From Pseudomonas kermanshahensis (lineage in GTDB: Bacteria; Pseudomonadota; Gammaproteobacteria; Pseudomonadales; Pseudomonadaceae), in NCBI RefSeq assembly GCF_014269205.2, contig NZ_JABWRY020000001.1, positions 3,286,001 to 3,350,000 on the forward strand: a stretch of 64,000 nt of DNA, in the 5' to 3' direction. Every line of letters begins with the position of its first letter. Position 1 is the stretch's first letter. Made by a program: the position numbers and the translations under genes. Positions 52,994 to 62,013 of the stretch are shown one piece after another. The notes beneath the pieces were generated by a model. That model had not been told where the DNA came from. It saw only the letters and a list, made by a program, of their open reading frames with translations, and searched no databases.

Positions 52994-54475
52994 CTATAGC
53001 GCTGCCGCCTGCGCCAGCCGCTGGGTGGCAAGGCGGATTTCATCCACATCCAACGAGGCAAACCCCAGCCGCAAGGCATTCTCGCGGTGGCCAAACGGTG
53101 AAAACTGGCCGCCGCCACGCACCACCAGGTCCAGCTCCAGCGCGTTGGCCGCTAACTGGTCGACGTCGAGGGTGTCGGCAAACTTCACCCAAAGCGCCAA
53201 CCCGCCTTCCGGCTCCTGCACCGTTATCTGCTCGCCAAAGGCATCGCGCAGGCCACTCAACAGGGCTTCCCGTCGCCGCCGATACTCCGTGGACACCCGG
53301 CGCAGGTGCTTTTTCAGTTCGCCGTCATTGATCAGGTCGGCCAACATCCGTTGCATCACCGCATCGCCCTGCCCCAGGGTCAGCACCGCTGTGCGCTCAA
53401 GCACCTCGATCACATTCGGTGGCGCCACGATAAAGCTGCAACGGAAGGTACTGCCCAACGACTTGGACAACGAGCCGATGTAGATCACGTGGCGTTGCGA
53501 ACGGTCGCTGGCCAGCGGCAGATAAGGGCGCCCGGCAAAGTGGTACTCATGGTCGTAGTCTTCTTCGATCACGCAAAAATCATGCAGCCGCGCCAACTCC
53601 AGCAGTTGCTGCCGGCGTGCCGCATGCAGGCTGACCGTGGTAGGGAACTGGTGATGAGGGGTGAGGTACATCATGCGCACGTCATGCACTCGGCACAGCG
53701 CGTCGATCTGATCGACCCGGCAGCCTTCCTCGTCCAGGTCAACGGTGACCAACCGCGCGCCCAGCTGGCGGAAAATCTCCCACGCCGGCGGGTAGCTCAG
53801 GCGCTCGACCAGCACCACGTCACCCGGCTTGAGCAAAGCGCTGGCCGTGAGGTACAGCGACATCTGCACGCCTTGGGTCAGGCAAATATGCTCGACCCCC
53901 ACATTAAGGCTGCGGTTATGGCGCAGCATGTCGGCCAATGCACTGCGCAGGTACTGGCTGCTGCTTTCGCAACCATGGCGCACGGTGTTGGTGGTGAAAC
54001 TGTTGCGCAAGGCCTTGCGGTAATAGCGGTGCAGTACAGCCTGGGGCAACAGGCGGTGGTCACAGGCGCCGTTATCGAAAAACAGCGCGCCAGGCCGATG
54101 TTGCAGCGCCGTCACCTGCTCGCTGTTGGTGAAGTAGGGAACGGCAGGCGCCTCGTGCAGCGCCAGGGCAAATGACGGCGGCGCGCTGTGGGCGGCCAGG
54201 GTGCCGGCAGCGAGCCGGGTGCTGACGAAGGTGCCCCGGCGTTGCACGCTCTCCAGCCAGCCTTTGGTAACCGCCTCTTCATAAGCGAGGATCACCGTCT
54301 TGCGGTTGACATCAAGCAGTTGCGCCATTTCTCGCGTGCCGGGCAGCAGTGTGCCGGGGCGCAGGCGGCCCTCGACGATCGCGGTCACCAGGCCCTCGAC
54401 GATCTTTCTGTACGAAGCCTGCGGCTGAGCCCCGTCGAGCTTGAGCAACGGCCGCCATTTGCGAAGCTGGACCAT
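52994..54475 (-). CDS. MocR-type regulator (GntR HTH plus aminotransferase fold)
   Basis: 493 residues. Winged HTH about 18-85 (SYRKIVEGLVTAIVEGRL, LPGTREMAQLLDVNRKTVI), linker, then an aminotransferase-like domain with the PLP Lys in IGSLSKSLGSTFRCS and CVIEEDYDHEYHF. Divergent from the ferredoxin-reductase/M24 gene and convergent with FGE. It probably regulates the fusion gene; an AGAAC/GTTCT inverted pair at 54487-54501 lies in the 89-base gap between them. Confidence 0.86.
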   Translation of the reverse strand: MVQLRKWRPLLKLDGAQPQASYRKIVEGLVTAIVEGRLRPGTLLPGTREMAQLLDVNRKTVILAYEEAVTKGWLESVQRRGTFVSTRLAAGTLAAHSAPPSFALALHEAPAVPYFTNSEQVTALQHRPGALFFDNGACDHRLLPQAVLHRYYRKALRNSFTTNTVRHGCESSSQYLRSALADMLRHNRSLNVGVEHICLTQGVQMSLYLTASALLKPGDVVLVERLSYPPAWEIFRQLGARLVTVDLDEEGCRVDQIDALCRVHDVRMMYLTPHHQFPTTVSLHAARRQQLLELARLHDFCVIEEDYDHEYHFAGRPYLPLASDRSQRHVIYIGSLSKSLGSTFRCSFIVAPPNVIEVLERTAVLTLGQGDAVMQRMLADLINDGELKKHLRRVSTEYRRRREALLSGLRDAFGEQITVQEPEGGLALWVKFADTLDVDQLAANALELDLVVRGGGQFSPFGHRENALRLGFASLDVDEIRLATQRLAQAAAL

Positions 54476-54564
54476 GTGAATTATCCAGAACTGGAGGTTC
54501 TTATGGTCCTAGTCTAACGCAACAATCAGGCCTCTCTCGCCCCCAATTCAGCCCTGAGGTGTGT

Positions 54565-56256
54565 ATGCAGCAACGCCATGTCATTGAACTGTCGCCCTCG
54601 GGCAAACGCTTCGAAGCCGCAGAAGGCTTGCTGCTCGACGCGATGCTCGCCAGCGGCCTGTCGGTGCCTTTCTCGTGCCGCCGCGGGGCCTGCGGGTCGT
54701 GCAAGGTCAAGGTGGTGTCGGGCCAGTACCGGGACAAGCAGCGCAGCGCAGACATGCCCGCGCCCTGCTACCCCCTGGCTGCCAACGAGATGCTGCTGTG
54801 CCAGAGCCATGCCTGCAGCGACATGCGCCTGGAAATCCCCGGCTGGTCGCTGGACACGCCAACGCTGGCCATCACTGCCCATGTGCTGAGCCAGCGCGCG
54901 CTGAGCGTCGACATCATCGAACTGGTGCTGCAGCCCACCCAGCCTCTCGAAGTGCGCGCCGGCCAATACGTCAGGTTCTGCCTCGACAATGGCGACAGCC
55001 GCTGTTTCTCCATCGCCAACCTGCCAGCGCAGGACCAGGGGCGCTTGGTGTTTCATATGCGCAAGGTCAGCGGCGGGCTGTTTACCGAGCGCGTGCTGCC
55101 CGCGCTGCAGGTGGGCGATGCGCTGCAGTTGGAAGGGCCGGTGGGCGCCTGCACCTGGCAGCACGAAGAACAACGCCCGGTCGTGCTGTTCGCCACCGGC
55201 ACGGGCTATGCCGGCATCAAGCCGTTGTTGCTGACGGCGCTTGCGGGCCATGCCCCGGTTACGCTGTATTGGGGCGGTTCATCGCTGGCCGACTTCTATG
55301 ACGGCGCGTTCCTCGACCAGGCCAGCCTTGCCCACCCACACTTTCGCTGGCACCGCGTGCTATCGGCCCAAGCCCGCGTACAACAGGTCGCACTGACGCA
55401 TGCCCACCGGTGGGCCGATACCCAGGTCTATGCCTGCGGCAACAGCGCGATGATCACCAAGGCCCGCGAACAGTGCCTGGCAGCGGGCGTGCAGGCTCAC
55501 CGCTTTGTCGCCGAGGCTTTCGTTGCCAGCGGCGCATCGGCGCCGGCGGCTGCGTCGCTGAGCACGCTGGACCCGGTGCTGGAAAAAGTCGGCCCACGTT
55601 ACTCGTTGGACGGCATGCTCGCAGCCCGCGAGCAATCGGTGCGGGCCCTGGCAGCCATTGTCAGCCAACTGAAAGTCGGCATGACCACTGCCGAGGCGTT
55701 GCAGATGGCGGCCGAGACGTTGCAGGCGATGGGCGCGTCGCACACCTGGCACCCGACCTATATCCGCTTTGGCGACGACACCGTGCGCACACCCCGCCAA
55801 GGCATCGACCCACAGCGCCAACTGCGCGCCAGCGACATCGCCGTGGTCGACCTCGGCCCGGTGTGGGATGGCTACGAAGGCGACTACGGCGACACCTTCG
55901 TGTTTGGCGAGCACCCGCTGTATCACGCCTGCGTCAAGGCCCTGCACGACGTGTTCGAAGAAACGCGCCAAGCCTGGTGCGCGGGGCTGACCGGCCGTGA
56001 GCTGTACGACTTCGCCGAACGCAGCGCCCTCGCCAAAGGCTGGCAGCTGGAGCGCAATCTAGCCGGGCATCGCATTGCCGACTTCCCGCATGCCCTGTTC
56101 GGGCAGGACAAACTGGCCGAGTTGGACATCGTGCCGAGTGAGATGGTGTGGGTGCTGGAGATTCAGCTGTGCCACCCTACCGAGCCGGTTGGGGCGTTTT
56201 TCGAGGACATTCTGGTTGGCCAAAACAGCCCACTTATCAATGAACAAAGGTCATAA
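54565..56256 (+). CDS. Fusion: [2Fe-2S] ferredoxin-FAD-NAD(P) reductase plus M24 peptidase
   Basis: 563 residues. Ferredoxin domain 1-88 with Cys38, Cys43, Cys46 and Cys79 (CRRGACGSC...LLCQSH); FAD domain about 95-195 with RCFSIAN; NAD domain about 200-315 with FATGTGYAGIKPLL and VYACGNSAMI. A Ser/Ala linker at 325-340 leads to a complete M24 'pita-bread' domain. Its metal ligands are visible: two Asp in VVDLGPVWDGYEGDYGDTF, His502 in AGHRIADFPHA, Glu532 in VLEIQLCHP and Glu547 in FFEDILV. The first half should deliver electrons to an oxygenase; the second is a metallopeptidase or amide hydrolase. ATG 54565 follows GAGG by six bases; the GTG two codons earlier is less likely. I know no described protein with this architecture. 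Confidence 0.88.
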   Translation: MQQRHVIELSPSGKRFEAAEGLLLDAMLASGLSVPFSCRRGACGSCKVKVVSGQYRDKQRSADMPAPCYPLAANEMLLCQSHACSDMRLEIPGWSLDTPTLAITAHVLSQRALSVDIIELVLQPTQPLEVRAGQYVRFCLDNGDSRCFSIANLPAQDQGRLVFHMRKVSGGLFTERVLPALQVGDALQLEGPVGACTWQHEEQRPVVLFATGTGYAGIKPLLLTALAGHAPVTLYWGGSSLADFYDGAFLDQASLAHPHFRWHRVLSAQARVQQVALTHAHRWADTQVYACGNSAMITKAREQCLAAGVQAHRFVAEAFVASGASAPAAASLSTLDPVLEKVGPRYSLDGMLAAREQSVRALAAIVSQLKVGMTTAEALQMAAETLQAMGASHTWHPTYIRFGDDTVRTPRQGIDPQRQLRASDIAVVDLGPVWDGYEGDYGDTFVFGEHPLYHACVKALHDVFEETRQAWCAGLTGRELYDFAERSALAKGWQLERNLAGHRIADFPHALFGQDKLAELDIVPSEMVWVLEIQLCHPTEPVGAFFEDILVGQNSPLINEQRS

Positions 56257-56297
56257 GTACGTGCCGACTCAGCTTGCCCGATTAGCCTGACCCAACA

Positions 56298-57059
56298 TCA
56301 TGAAAACAAGGCAAACAACTGACTGCGAAAGTGAATGCCAAGCCGGTCAAACGCCCGGTTGCGGTAGGTTTTCACCGTGCTCTCCTTGATGCCCAGGTCG
56401 GCGGCGATGCCGGCGTGGGTCATGCCCTGAAGCAGGCGGATGCAGATGTTCAACTCTTGCGTGGTCAGGTCGGGGCAGCGCTGGAGCAGCTGCTGCCGAG
56501 GGTCCTTGACGGGGTGCAGGGCTTTCAGCGCCAGGTGCCCACGCAGGAGCTGCAACAACGCCGGGCTGAGCGCTTCGCACATCTGCAGTTCACGGTCGTT
56601 GAAATAGCCTTGGTCGTGGTGGCGGTAGAGGTTGAACTGCACCGGGCGCGCCTGCTCGTCCAGGTACACACTGGACAACCGTTCGATCATGCCGTTGCGC
56701 TGGTAGATCGCCTCGCGGTAGGGCCCGTGGCGGATGTCCTGTGCGACCAGGTGGCCGACTTGCCCAGGGGCCGCCTTCAAGGGTTCGAACAGCGGGTCGT
56801 AGCGATGGTAGTGCTCGATGTACGCCTGGCCGCACCGCAGCACCAGGTTGGTGTCCGGGTGGCGGGTGCCGGCCGCCAGTAGCTGCGGCCGCGCGCCGTC
56901 CATGCGCAGCACGGAAAAATGCTGGCAAGCCGCCCATTGGCCCAGGCAGTCCAGCAACGCACCGGGAAAACCGGGCGTCCCCAGCGTACGGGTCAAGTCG
57001 CTAAATGGGCGTATTTCCGCGGGCAGGGTCGATGCCTGTGGGGTGCTGAGACGAATCAT
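56298..57059 (-). CDS. LuxR-family transcriptional regulator
   Basis: 253 residues. The C-terminal HTH is clear (LTTQELNICIRLLQGMTHAG, then IAADLGIKESTVKTYRNRAF). The N-terminal 180 residues form a sensing domain unlike the classical acyl-homoserine-lactone pocket (RMDGARPQLLAAGTRHPDT, QRNGMIERLSSVYLDEQ). It is divergent from the VanB/VanA-like genes with a palindrome in between, so it is the likely regulator of that operon. No luxI-type synthase nearby. Confidence 0.85.
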   Translation of the reverse strand: MIRLSTPQASTLPAEIRPFSDLTRTLGTPGFPGALLDCLGQWAACQHFSVLRMDGARPQLLAAGTRHPDTNLVLRCGQAYIEHYHRYDPLFEPLKAAPGQVGHLVAQDIRHGPYREAIYQRNGMIERLSSVYLDEQARPVQFNLYRHHDQGYFNDRELQMCEALSPALLQLLRGHLALKALHPVKDPRQQLLQRCPDLTTQELNICIRLLQGMTHAGIAADLGIKESTVKTYRNRAFDRLGIHFRSQLFALFS

Positions 57060-57111
57060 GGCGGCACTCGGCTATTTATTGTTTTTGGATCGAGCGAACA
57101 GGGCCCGACAA

Positions 57112-57131
57112 ATAGTTAACCTATTAACTAT
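57112..57131. promoter_or_regulatory. Palindrome ATAGTTAA-CCTA-TTAACTAT
   Basis: Perfect eight-base arms around a four-base centre, in the 174-base divergent region of the LuxR gene and the reductase gene. A good candidate operator for the LuxR-type protein. It shares the TTAAC half with the elements at 46782 and 50047. Confidence 0.5.
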
Positions 57132-57233
57132 CAGTCTGCCGCCAATCATTGTCCTTGTCCACCTCACGGGTGACAGCCCTGCCAGACGCTCGTCCGTAAG
57201 CTGGCCCGACAACGACAATGAGCGCAAACACCC

Positions 57234-58184
57234 ATGGACCTCCACCCCCTCGACCTGCGCGTCACGCGCTACGCAGCCGAAGCCAAGGACGTCGTTCTGA
57301 TCGAACTGCGCGCCGCCGATGGCCGGGCGCTTCCGCCCTTCAGCGCGGGTGCGCACCTGGAAATCCGCGTCGCCGGCGACCTGCCACGCCACTACTCACT
57401 GCTCAATGCCCCCCATGAACGCGACTGCTACCAGATCGCTGTCGGCCTGGCGCCTGACAGCCGCGGCGGCTCGCGCTTCCTGCATCAGCAACTGCGCCTA
57501 GGCGACACCCTCGCCTGCAGCCTTCCCCGCAACCATTTCCCGCTGGACGAGCACCTGCAACGTTACTGCCTGGTAGCAGGCGGCATCGGCATCACCCCGA
57601 TACTGGCGATGCTGCGCTGGTGCCAGGCGCACGACAAAGACTGGCGGTTGGTGTACTGCGCCCGCAACCGGCAACGCGCCGCGTTCTATGAAACGTTGCG
57701 CGAACTGGACCCTGCGCGGGTGCACCTGCACTTCAACGACGAAGCGGGCGGCCATCTGGATACCGCTGGGCTGCTCGACACCCTGCGCGACGACGAGCAC
57801 CTATACGCCTGCGGGCCGGCGCCAATGCTCGATGCCCTGCAAGCCGCTGCGGGGCCGCGCGCCGAACGCCTGCACATCGAACGCTTCAACGCCGCGCCGG
57901 CCAGCACCGAGGGTGACAGCGGCTTCACCGTGCACCTCAGCCGTAGCGACCGCAGCCTCTGGGTCGCGCCCCAGCAAACGATCCTCGAAGCCCTCGAGCA
58001 CCATGGCATCGAGTTGCCCTTTTCCTGCCGCGCCGGCCTCTGCGGCAGTTGCGAAACCCGCGTCTGCGCAGGTGTGCCAGACCACCGCGACCTGATCCTC
58101 TCGGACGCCGACAAGGCCGAAGGCCGCAGCCTGATGATCTGCGTTTCTCGTGCCCTCGGCGACAGCCTGGTGCTGGACCTCTGA
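57234..58184 (+). CDS. VanB-like oxygenase reductase
   Basis: 316 residues in the phthalate-dioxygenase-reductase order: FMN/FAD domain with RHYSLLNAP, NAD domain with VAGGIGITPILAMLR and YACGPAPML, and a C-terminal plant-type [2Fe-2S] domain (CRAGLCGSCETRVCAG, last Cys in MICVSRAL). It passes electrons from NAD(P)H to the Rieske oxygenase encoded 31 bases downstream. It resembles VanB of vanillate demethylase, but substrate is set by the oxygenase. Confidence 0.88.
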   Translation: MDLHPLDLRVTRYAAEAKDVVLIELRAADGRALPPFSAGAHLEIRVAGDLPRHYSLLNAPHERDCYQIAVGLAPDSRGGSRFLHQQLRLGDTLACSLPRNHFPLDEHLQRYCLVAGGIGITPILAMLRWCQAHDKDWRLVYCARNRQRAAFYETLRELDPARVHLHFNDEAGGHLDTAGLLDTLRDDEHLYACGPAPMLDALQAAAGPRAERLHIERFNAAPASTEGDSGFTVHLSRSDRSLWVAPQQTILEALEHHGIELPFSCRAGLCGSCETRVCAGVPDHRDLILSDADKAEGRSLMICVSRALGDSLVLDL

Positions 58185-58215
58185 ACCGCCCCACCCTTCT
58201 TGAAGGAGCAACCCC

Positions 58216-59325
58216 ATGTCACTGCCAAGCAGCAACCTCATCGCGCATGCGCGCAAGGCCAGCGAACCGATGGCCAACCGTGAAACCTCGTTCATCTACA
58301 ACGAATGGTACGTTGCCGCCTTCGACGATGAAGTCGGCCGGCATTTGTTGGCCCGGCGCCTGCTCGGCCGCCGCGTGGTGATGTACCGCACAGAAGCGGG
58401 TGAACCGGTGGCCCTGGAAGACCGCTGCGCGCACCGCTCGTTCCCGCTTTCGCGCAGCCACCTGCAAGGCGACACCATCGTCTGTGGCTACCACGGTTTT
58501 CGCTACGACGCCGCCGGCGACCTCATCGAAGTGCCCTCCCAGAAAAACTGCCCGCGCGGCATTGGCGTACGCCGCTATCCGCTGGTGCGCCAGGGGCCGC
58601 TGCTGTGGATATGGCTGGGCGAGCAAGCCCTCGCCGACCCGGCGCTAATCCCCCATCAGGCGTGGATCGACGACCCAGCCTGGGCCTGCACCTCCGGGTA
58701 TTTCCATCACCCGGGCAACTACGTCAGCCTGCATGAGAACCTCATGGACCTGACCCACCTGAGCTTCCTGCATGCCAACACTATCGGCACCCCGGACTAC
58801 GCCAGTGCCCCGTACAAACTGGACCTCAAGGAAGGCCATTACACCCTGATCCGCGAAGTGGTACCGACCACTCTGTCACCGGTCTGGGGCAAGACCACAG
58901 GCCTGGAAGGCTGTGCCAGTGCAGCCCGCATTGCCACCTCGGAGTTTCTCTCCCCGGCCCTGCACCGGGTCAGCGTGACCTTCTACGACAGCGCGCAACC
59001 GGCCGAGCAACGCCAGCAGTTTCACATTCGTACCGCGCACATCCTGACCCCGGAAACCGCCAACAGCCTGCACTACTTCATCGTCCATGGCCGCGACTTT
59101 GCGCAACACGACGAAGCCTTGGGCGACTACATGCACGAGCAGCTGTTCGCCGCCTTCAACGAAGACGTCGAAGGGCTCGGGGCACTGGAAGCCGCGCTCG
59201 ACGACCGTGACGACCACCACTACGAGATTTCCGTGGCCAGTGACGCGCCGGCCGTCGCCACCCGCATGTACCTGAAGAAACGTGCCGATGCCGAACGCCT
59301 GCACACCAGCCGCAAGGTCGGCTGA
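58216..59325 (+). CDS. Rieske aromatic oxygenase, VanA-like
   Basis: 369 residues. Rieske ligands Cys71, His73, Cys90 and His93 (RCAHRSFPLS...VCGYHGFRYD). The mononuclear iron site lies in ENLMDLTHLSFLHANTIG (Asp and two His) with a further carboxylate downstream. AAGGAG eight bases before ATG 58216 decides the start. The family includes vanillate O-demethylase and dicamba demethylase, but the sequence departs clearly from canonical VanA (for example GKTTGLEGCASAARIATSE), so the substrate is probably a different methoxylated or carboxylated aromatic. Confidence 0.87.
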   Translation: MSLPSSNLIAHARKASEPMANRETSFIYNEWYVAAFDDEVGRHLLARRLLGRRVVMYRTEAGEPVALEDRCAHRSFPLSRSHLQGDTIVCGYHGFRYDAAGDLIEVPSQKNCPRGIGVRRYPLVRQGPLLWIWLGEQALADPALIPHQAWIDDPAWACTSGYFHHPGNYVSLHENLMDLTHLSFLHANTIGTPDYASAPYKLDLKEGHYTLIREVVPTTLSPVWGKTTGLEGCASAARIATSEFLSPALHRVSVTFYDSAQPAEQRQQFHIRTAHILTPETANSLHYFIVHGRDFAQHDEALGDYMHEQLFAAFNEDVEGLGALEAALDDRDDHHYEISVASDAPAVATRMYLKKRADAERLHTSRKVG

Positions 59326-59371
59326 AGGCAGCGCAGGCCGCCGTCCATAACAACAATAAAAGGGACAACAC

Positions 59372-60622
59372 ATGTTCAAGCCTGAACGGGGCATCACCTG
59401 CCTGCGCCTGGCCCTGCTGGCAGCACTGGCTTTGCCAGTGCATACCCGCGCCGACTTCGTCGCCGACAGCCAGGGCAGCCTGGAGCTGCGCAACTTCTAC
59501 CAGAATCGCGACTTTCGCCAGAGCGGTGCCAAGGCCTCGCAAGTCGGCAACTGGTCGCAAGCCTTCATGCTCCGAATGCAGTCGGGTTTCACCGACGGGC
59601 CTGTCGGGTTCGGGCTGGATTATCTCGGCCTGCTGGGGGTCAAGCTTGACTCAGGGCGTGGCCGCAGCGGCGACGGCACGCTGCCTTTTGGCTCGCAATC
59701 ACGCCGGCCGGTGGACGACTTCAGCCACATGGGGGTTACCGGCAAGCTGCGCGTGGCCAAGACCCGACTCGACGTCGGCATCCTCACCCCGACCTTGCCC
59801 GTGGTCTTCCGTGATGACATGCGCCTGATGCCCCAGACGTTCGATGGCGCGCTGCTGCAGTCGCAGGACGTCGAACGGCTGACCCTCACCGCCGGGCAAC
59901 TCTGGCGCTCGCGCACCCGCGAATCGTCAGGCAGCGACCGCATGTACCTGGCCGGGCGAAGCGCCGACTTCGACAGCGGCGCCTTTGATGTACTCGGCGC
60001 CAGCTATGACGTGGGCCACGGCTTGATCGCCAGCGTCTTTCGCGGCGAACTGCACGACGTCTACCGGCAAGACTACTACGGCCTGGTGCACACGCTGCCA
60101 CTGGGGCCAGGGATGTCGCTGCTCACCGACCTGCGCTACTTCGACAGCAACAGCGCCGGCACTGCCAAGGCCGGCAGCGTCGACAACCGCAACTTCAACA
60201 TGATGAGCACCTTCAGTGTTGGCGCGCACAAGGTTGGCGTGGGCTACCAGCGCATGTACGGCAATGACGCCTTCCCCACCCTGAACGGCTACACCCCGCC
60301 GTACACCGCCAACCTGGTCACGATCGGCACCTTCAGCAGTGCCGGCGAGGTCTCCTGGCAGGCCCGCTATGACTACAACTTCGTCGCCCTTGGGCTACCG
60401 GGGCTGAGCTTCATGACCCGCTACGTGCGGGGCGACGAGATCCGCACCAGCGCTGCCGACGGCCATGAGTGGGAACGCGACACCGACCTCACCTACGTGA
60501 TTCAGGCCGGCTACTTCCAGGGCCTGGGCCTGCGTTGGCGCAACGCGGCCTATCGCTCCAGCTACGCCAGCGACATGGACGAGAACCGGCTGATCCTCAG
60601 CTACACCCTGAAACTCTGGTGA
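59372..60622 (+). CDS. OprD-family outer-membrane porin
   Basis: 416 residues with signal peptide (LRLALLAALALPVHTRA) and OprD-type barrel segments: LELRNFYQNRDF, PVGFGLDYLGLLGVKLDSG, QSRRPVDDFSHMGVTGKLRV and a C-terminal LILSYTLKLW ending in an aromatic residue. OprD/OpdK-type channels take up aromatic or amino acids. It sits 46 bases after the oxygenase and 32 before the MFS gene, in one operon. Confidence 0.88.
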   Translation: MFKPERGITCLRLALLAALALPVHTRADFVADSQGSLELRNFYQNRDFRQSGAKASQVGNWSQAFMLRMQSGFTDGPVGFGLDYLGLLGVKLDSGRGRSGDGTLPFGSQSRRPVDDFSHMGVTGKLRVAKTRLDVGILTPTLPVVFRDDMRLMPQTFDGALLQSQDVERLTLTAGQLWRSRTRESSGSDRMYLAGRSADFDSGAFDVLGASYDVGHGLIASVFRGELHDVYRQDYYGLVHTLPLGPGMSLLTDLRYFDSNSAGTAKAGSVDNRNFNMMSTFSVGAHKVGVGYQRMYGNDAFPTLNGYTPPYTANLVTIGTFSSAGEVSWQARYDYNFVALGLPGLSFMTRYVRGDEIRTSAADGHEWERDTDLTYVIQAGYFQGLGLRWRNAAYRSSYASDMDENRLILSYTLKLW

Positions 60623-60654
60623 ATCCCCCTACACCTGCCCTTCGAGGTACTTCC

Positions 60655-61956
60655 ATGAGCCAGACCTTCGAGACGCTGCAACACACGCAGAGCACTGCCA
60701 GCACCCACCGCCAGGTCAGTTGGCGGATCATGCCGCTGCTGCTGATCAGCTACGTGTTCGCCCACCTGGACCGCATCAACATCGGCTTCGCCAAACTGCA
60801 GATGAGCAACGACCTGCAATTCTCCGACACCGTGTACGGCCTGGGGGCCGGGCTGTTCTTCGTCGCCTATGCGATGTTTGGCGTGCCGGCCAACCTGGTG
60901 CTCGACAAGCTCGGCCCGCGGCGCTGGATCGCCCTGATGATGGTGACCTGGGGGCTGCTCTCCAGTGCCATGCTGCTAATTGAAAGTGCCCAGGGTTTCT
61001 ACGCCCTGCGTTTCGGCCTCGGGGTGGCCGAAGCCGGTTTCTTCCCGGGCATTCTGGTCTACCTGTACCGCTGGTTCCCGGCTGGGCGCAGGGCGTCGAT
61101 CACGGCCCTGTTCACCCTGGCGGTGCCCATGGCCGGCGTAGTCGGCGGCCCGGTATCGGGCTGGATCCTCGAACACATGCAAGACACCGCCGGGCTGCGC
61201 GGCTGGCAGTGGATGTTCCTGATCGAAGGCCTGCCAGTCGTGGCGCTGGGCCTGGTGATACTGGCGCGGCTCGACGACCGCATCGAAGACGCACGCTGGC
61301 TCAGCGACGCGCAGAAGCAGACGTTGCAGCAAACGCTGGCCGGCGAAGAAGCGCGCAAACAGATCAGTTCCTGGCGCGGCATCTTTGCCAATGGCCAGGT
61401 CTGGCTGCTGGTGGCGATCTATTTCGCGGTCATGCTGGCGGTCAACACCCTGGCCTTCTGGATGCCTGCGCTGATCCACGGCTCGGGGATTGCACACGAC
61501 AGCCAGGTTGGCCTGCTCAGTGCCCTGCCCTATCTGGCGGGCTGCTTCTTCATGATTGCCGTGGGGCGTTCTTCAGACCACCACAAAGAGCGGCGCTGGC
61601 ACTTGTGCGTGCCGATTCTGATGTGCGCGTTGGGCTTGACCCTGACCGGCCTGCAGCCGCAGTCACCGCTATGGGTCATGGCCGGCCTGGCCATTGCCGG
61701 CATGGGCGCCAGCAGCGCATTGCCGATGTTCTGGCAGTTGCCACCCGCCTATCTGGCCGGCCCGATATTGGCGCCGGGGCTGGCGCTGATCAGCTCGCTG
61801 GGCAGTGTCGCCGCTTTCGTGGCGCCTTACCTGATCGGCTGGATGCGCGACAACACGCAAAGTGCCAGCCTGGCGCTGTACCTGTTGTCGCTGGTGATCG
61901 CCTTGGGGGCGCTGCTGGTGCTGCGTACCTCGGCTGCGGTGGTCAACCCACGCTGA
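60655..61956 (+). CDS. MFS transporter, anion:cation symporter (ACS) type
   Basis: 433 residues and 12 helices. The start RIMPLLLISYVFAHLDRINI, then GFAKLQMSNDL and the loop GVPANLVLDKLGPRRWI, are typical of the ACS group that carries phthalate, 4-hydroxyphenylacetate, glucarate and similar anions. ATG 60655 is preceded by GAGGTA; longer frames overlap the porin gene. It probably imports the substrate of the Rieske oxygenase together with the porin. Confidence 0.87.
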   Translation: MSQTFETLQHTQSTASTHRQVSWRIMPLLLISYVFAHLDRINIGFAKLQMSNDLQFSDTVYGLGAGLFFVAYAMFGVPANLVLDKLGPRRWIALMMVTWGLLSSAMLLIESAQGFYALRFGLGVAEAGFFPGILVYLYRWFPAGRRASITALFTLAVPMAGVVGGPVSGWILEHMQDTAGLRGWQWMFLIEGLPVVALGLVILARLDDRIEDARWLSDAQKQTLQQTLAGEEARKQISSWRGIFANGQVWLLVAIYFAVMLAVNTLAFWMPALIHGSGIAHDSQVGLLSALPYLAGCFFMIAVGRSSDHHKERRWHLCVPILMCALGLTLTGLQPQSPLWVMAGLAIAGMGASSALPMFWQLPPAYLAGPILAPGLALISSLGSVAAFVAPYLIGWMRDNTQSASLALYLLSLVIALGALLVLRTSAAVVNPR

Positions 61957-61973
61957 GGCGAGGTACGCAGGCA

Positions 61974-61992
61974 GGCGTGGCTAGGCCGCGCC
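61974..61992 (+). terminator. Short G-C hairpin after the MFS gene
   Basis: GGCGTGGC and GCCGCGCC pair in RNA with one G-U, loop TAG. Lies between convergent genes. No T tract. Confidence 0.35.
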
Positions 61993-62013
61993 AGCCTTCA
62001 GCAACTATCCCTC

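Noticed and set aside
57234..59325. Naming the pair vanB and vanA outright
   Set aside because: The oxygenase departs from canonical vanillate demethylase around the active-site region; only family-level assignment is justified.
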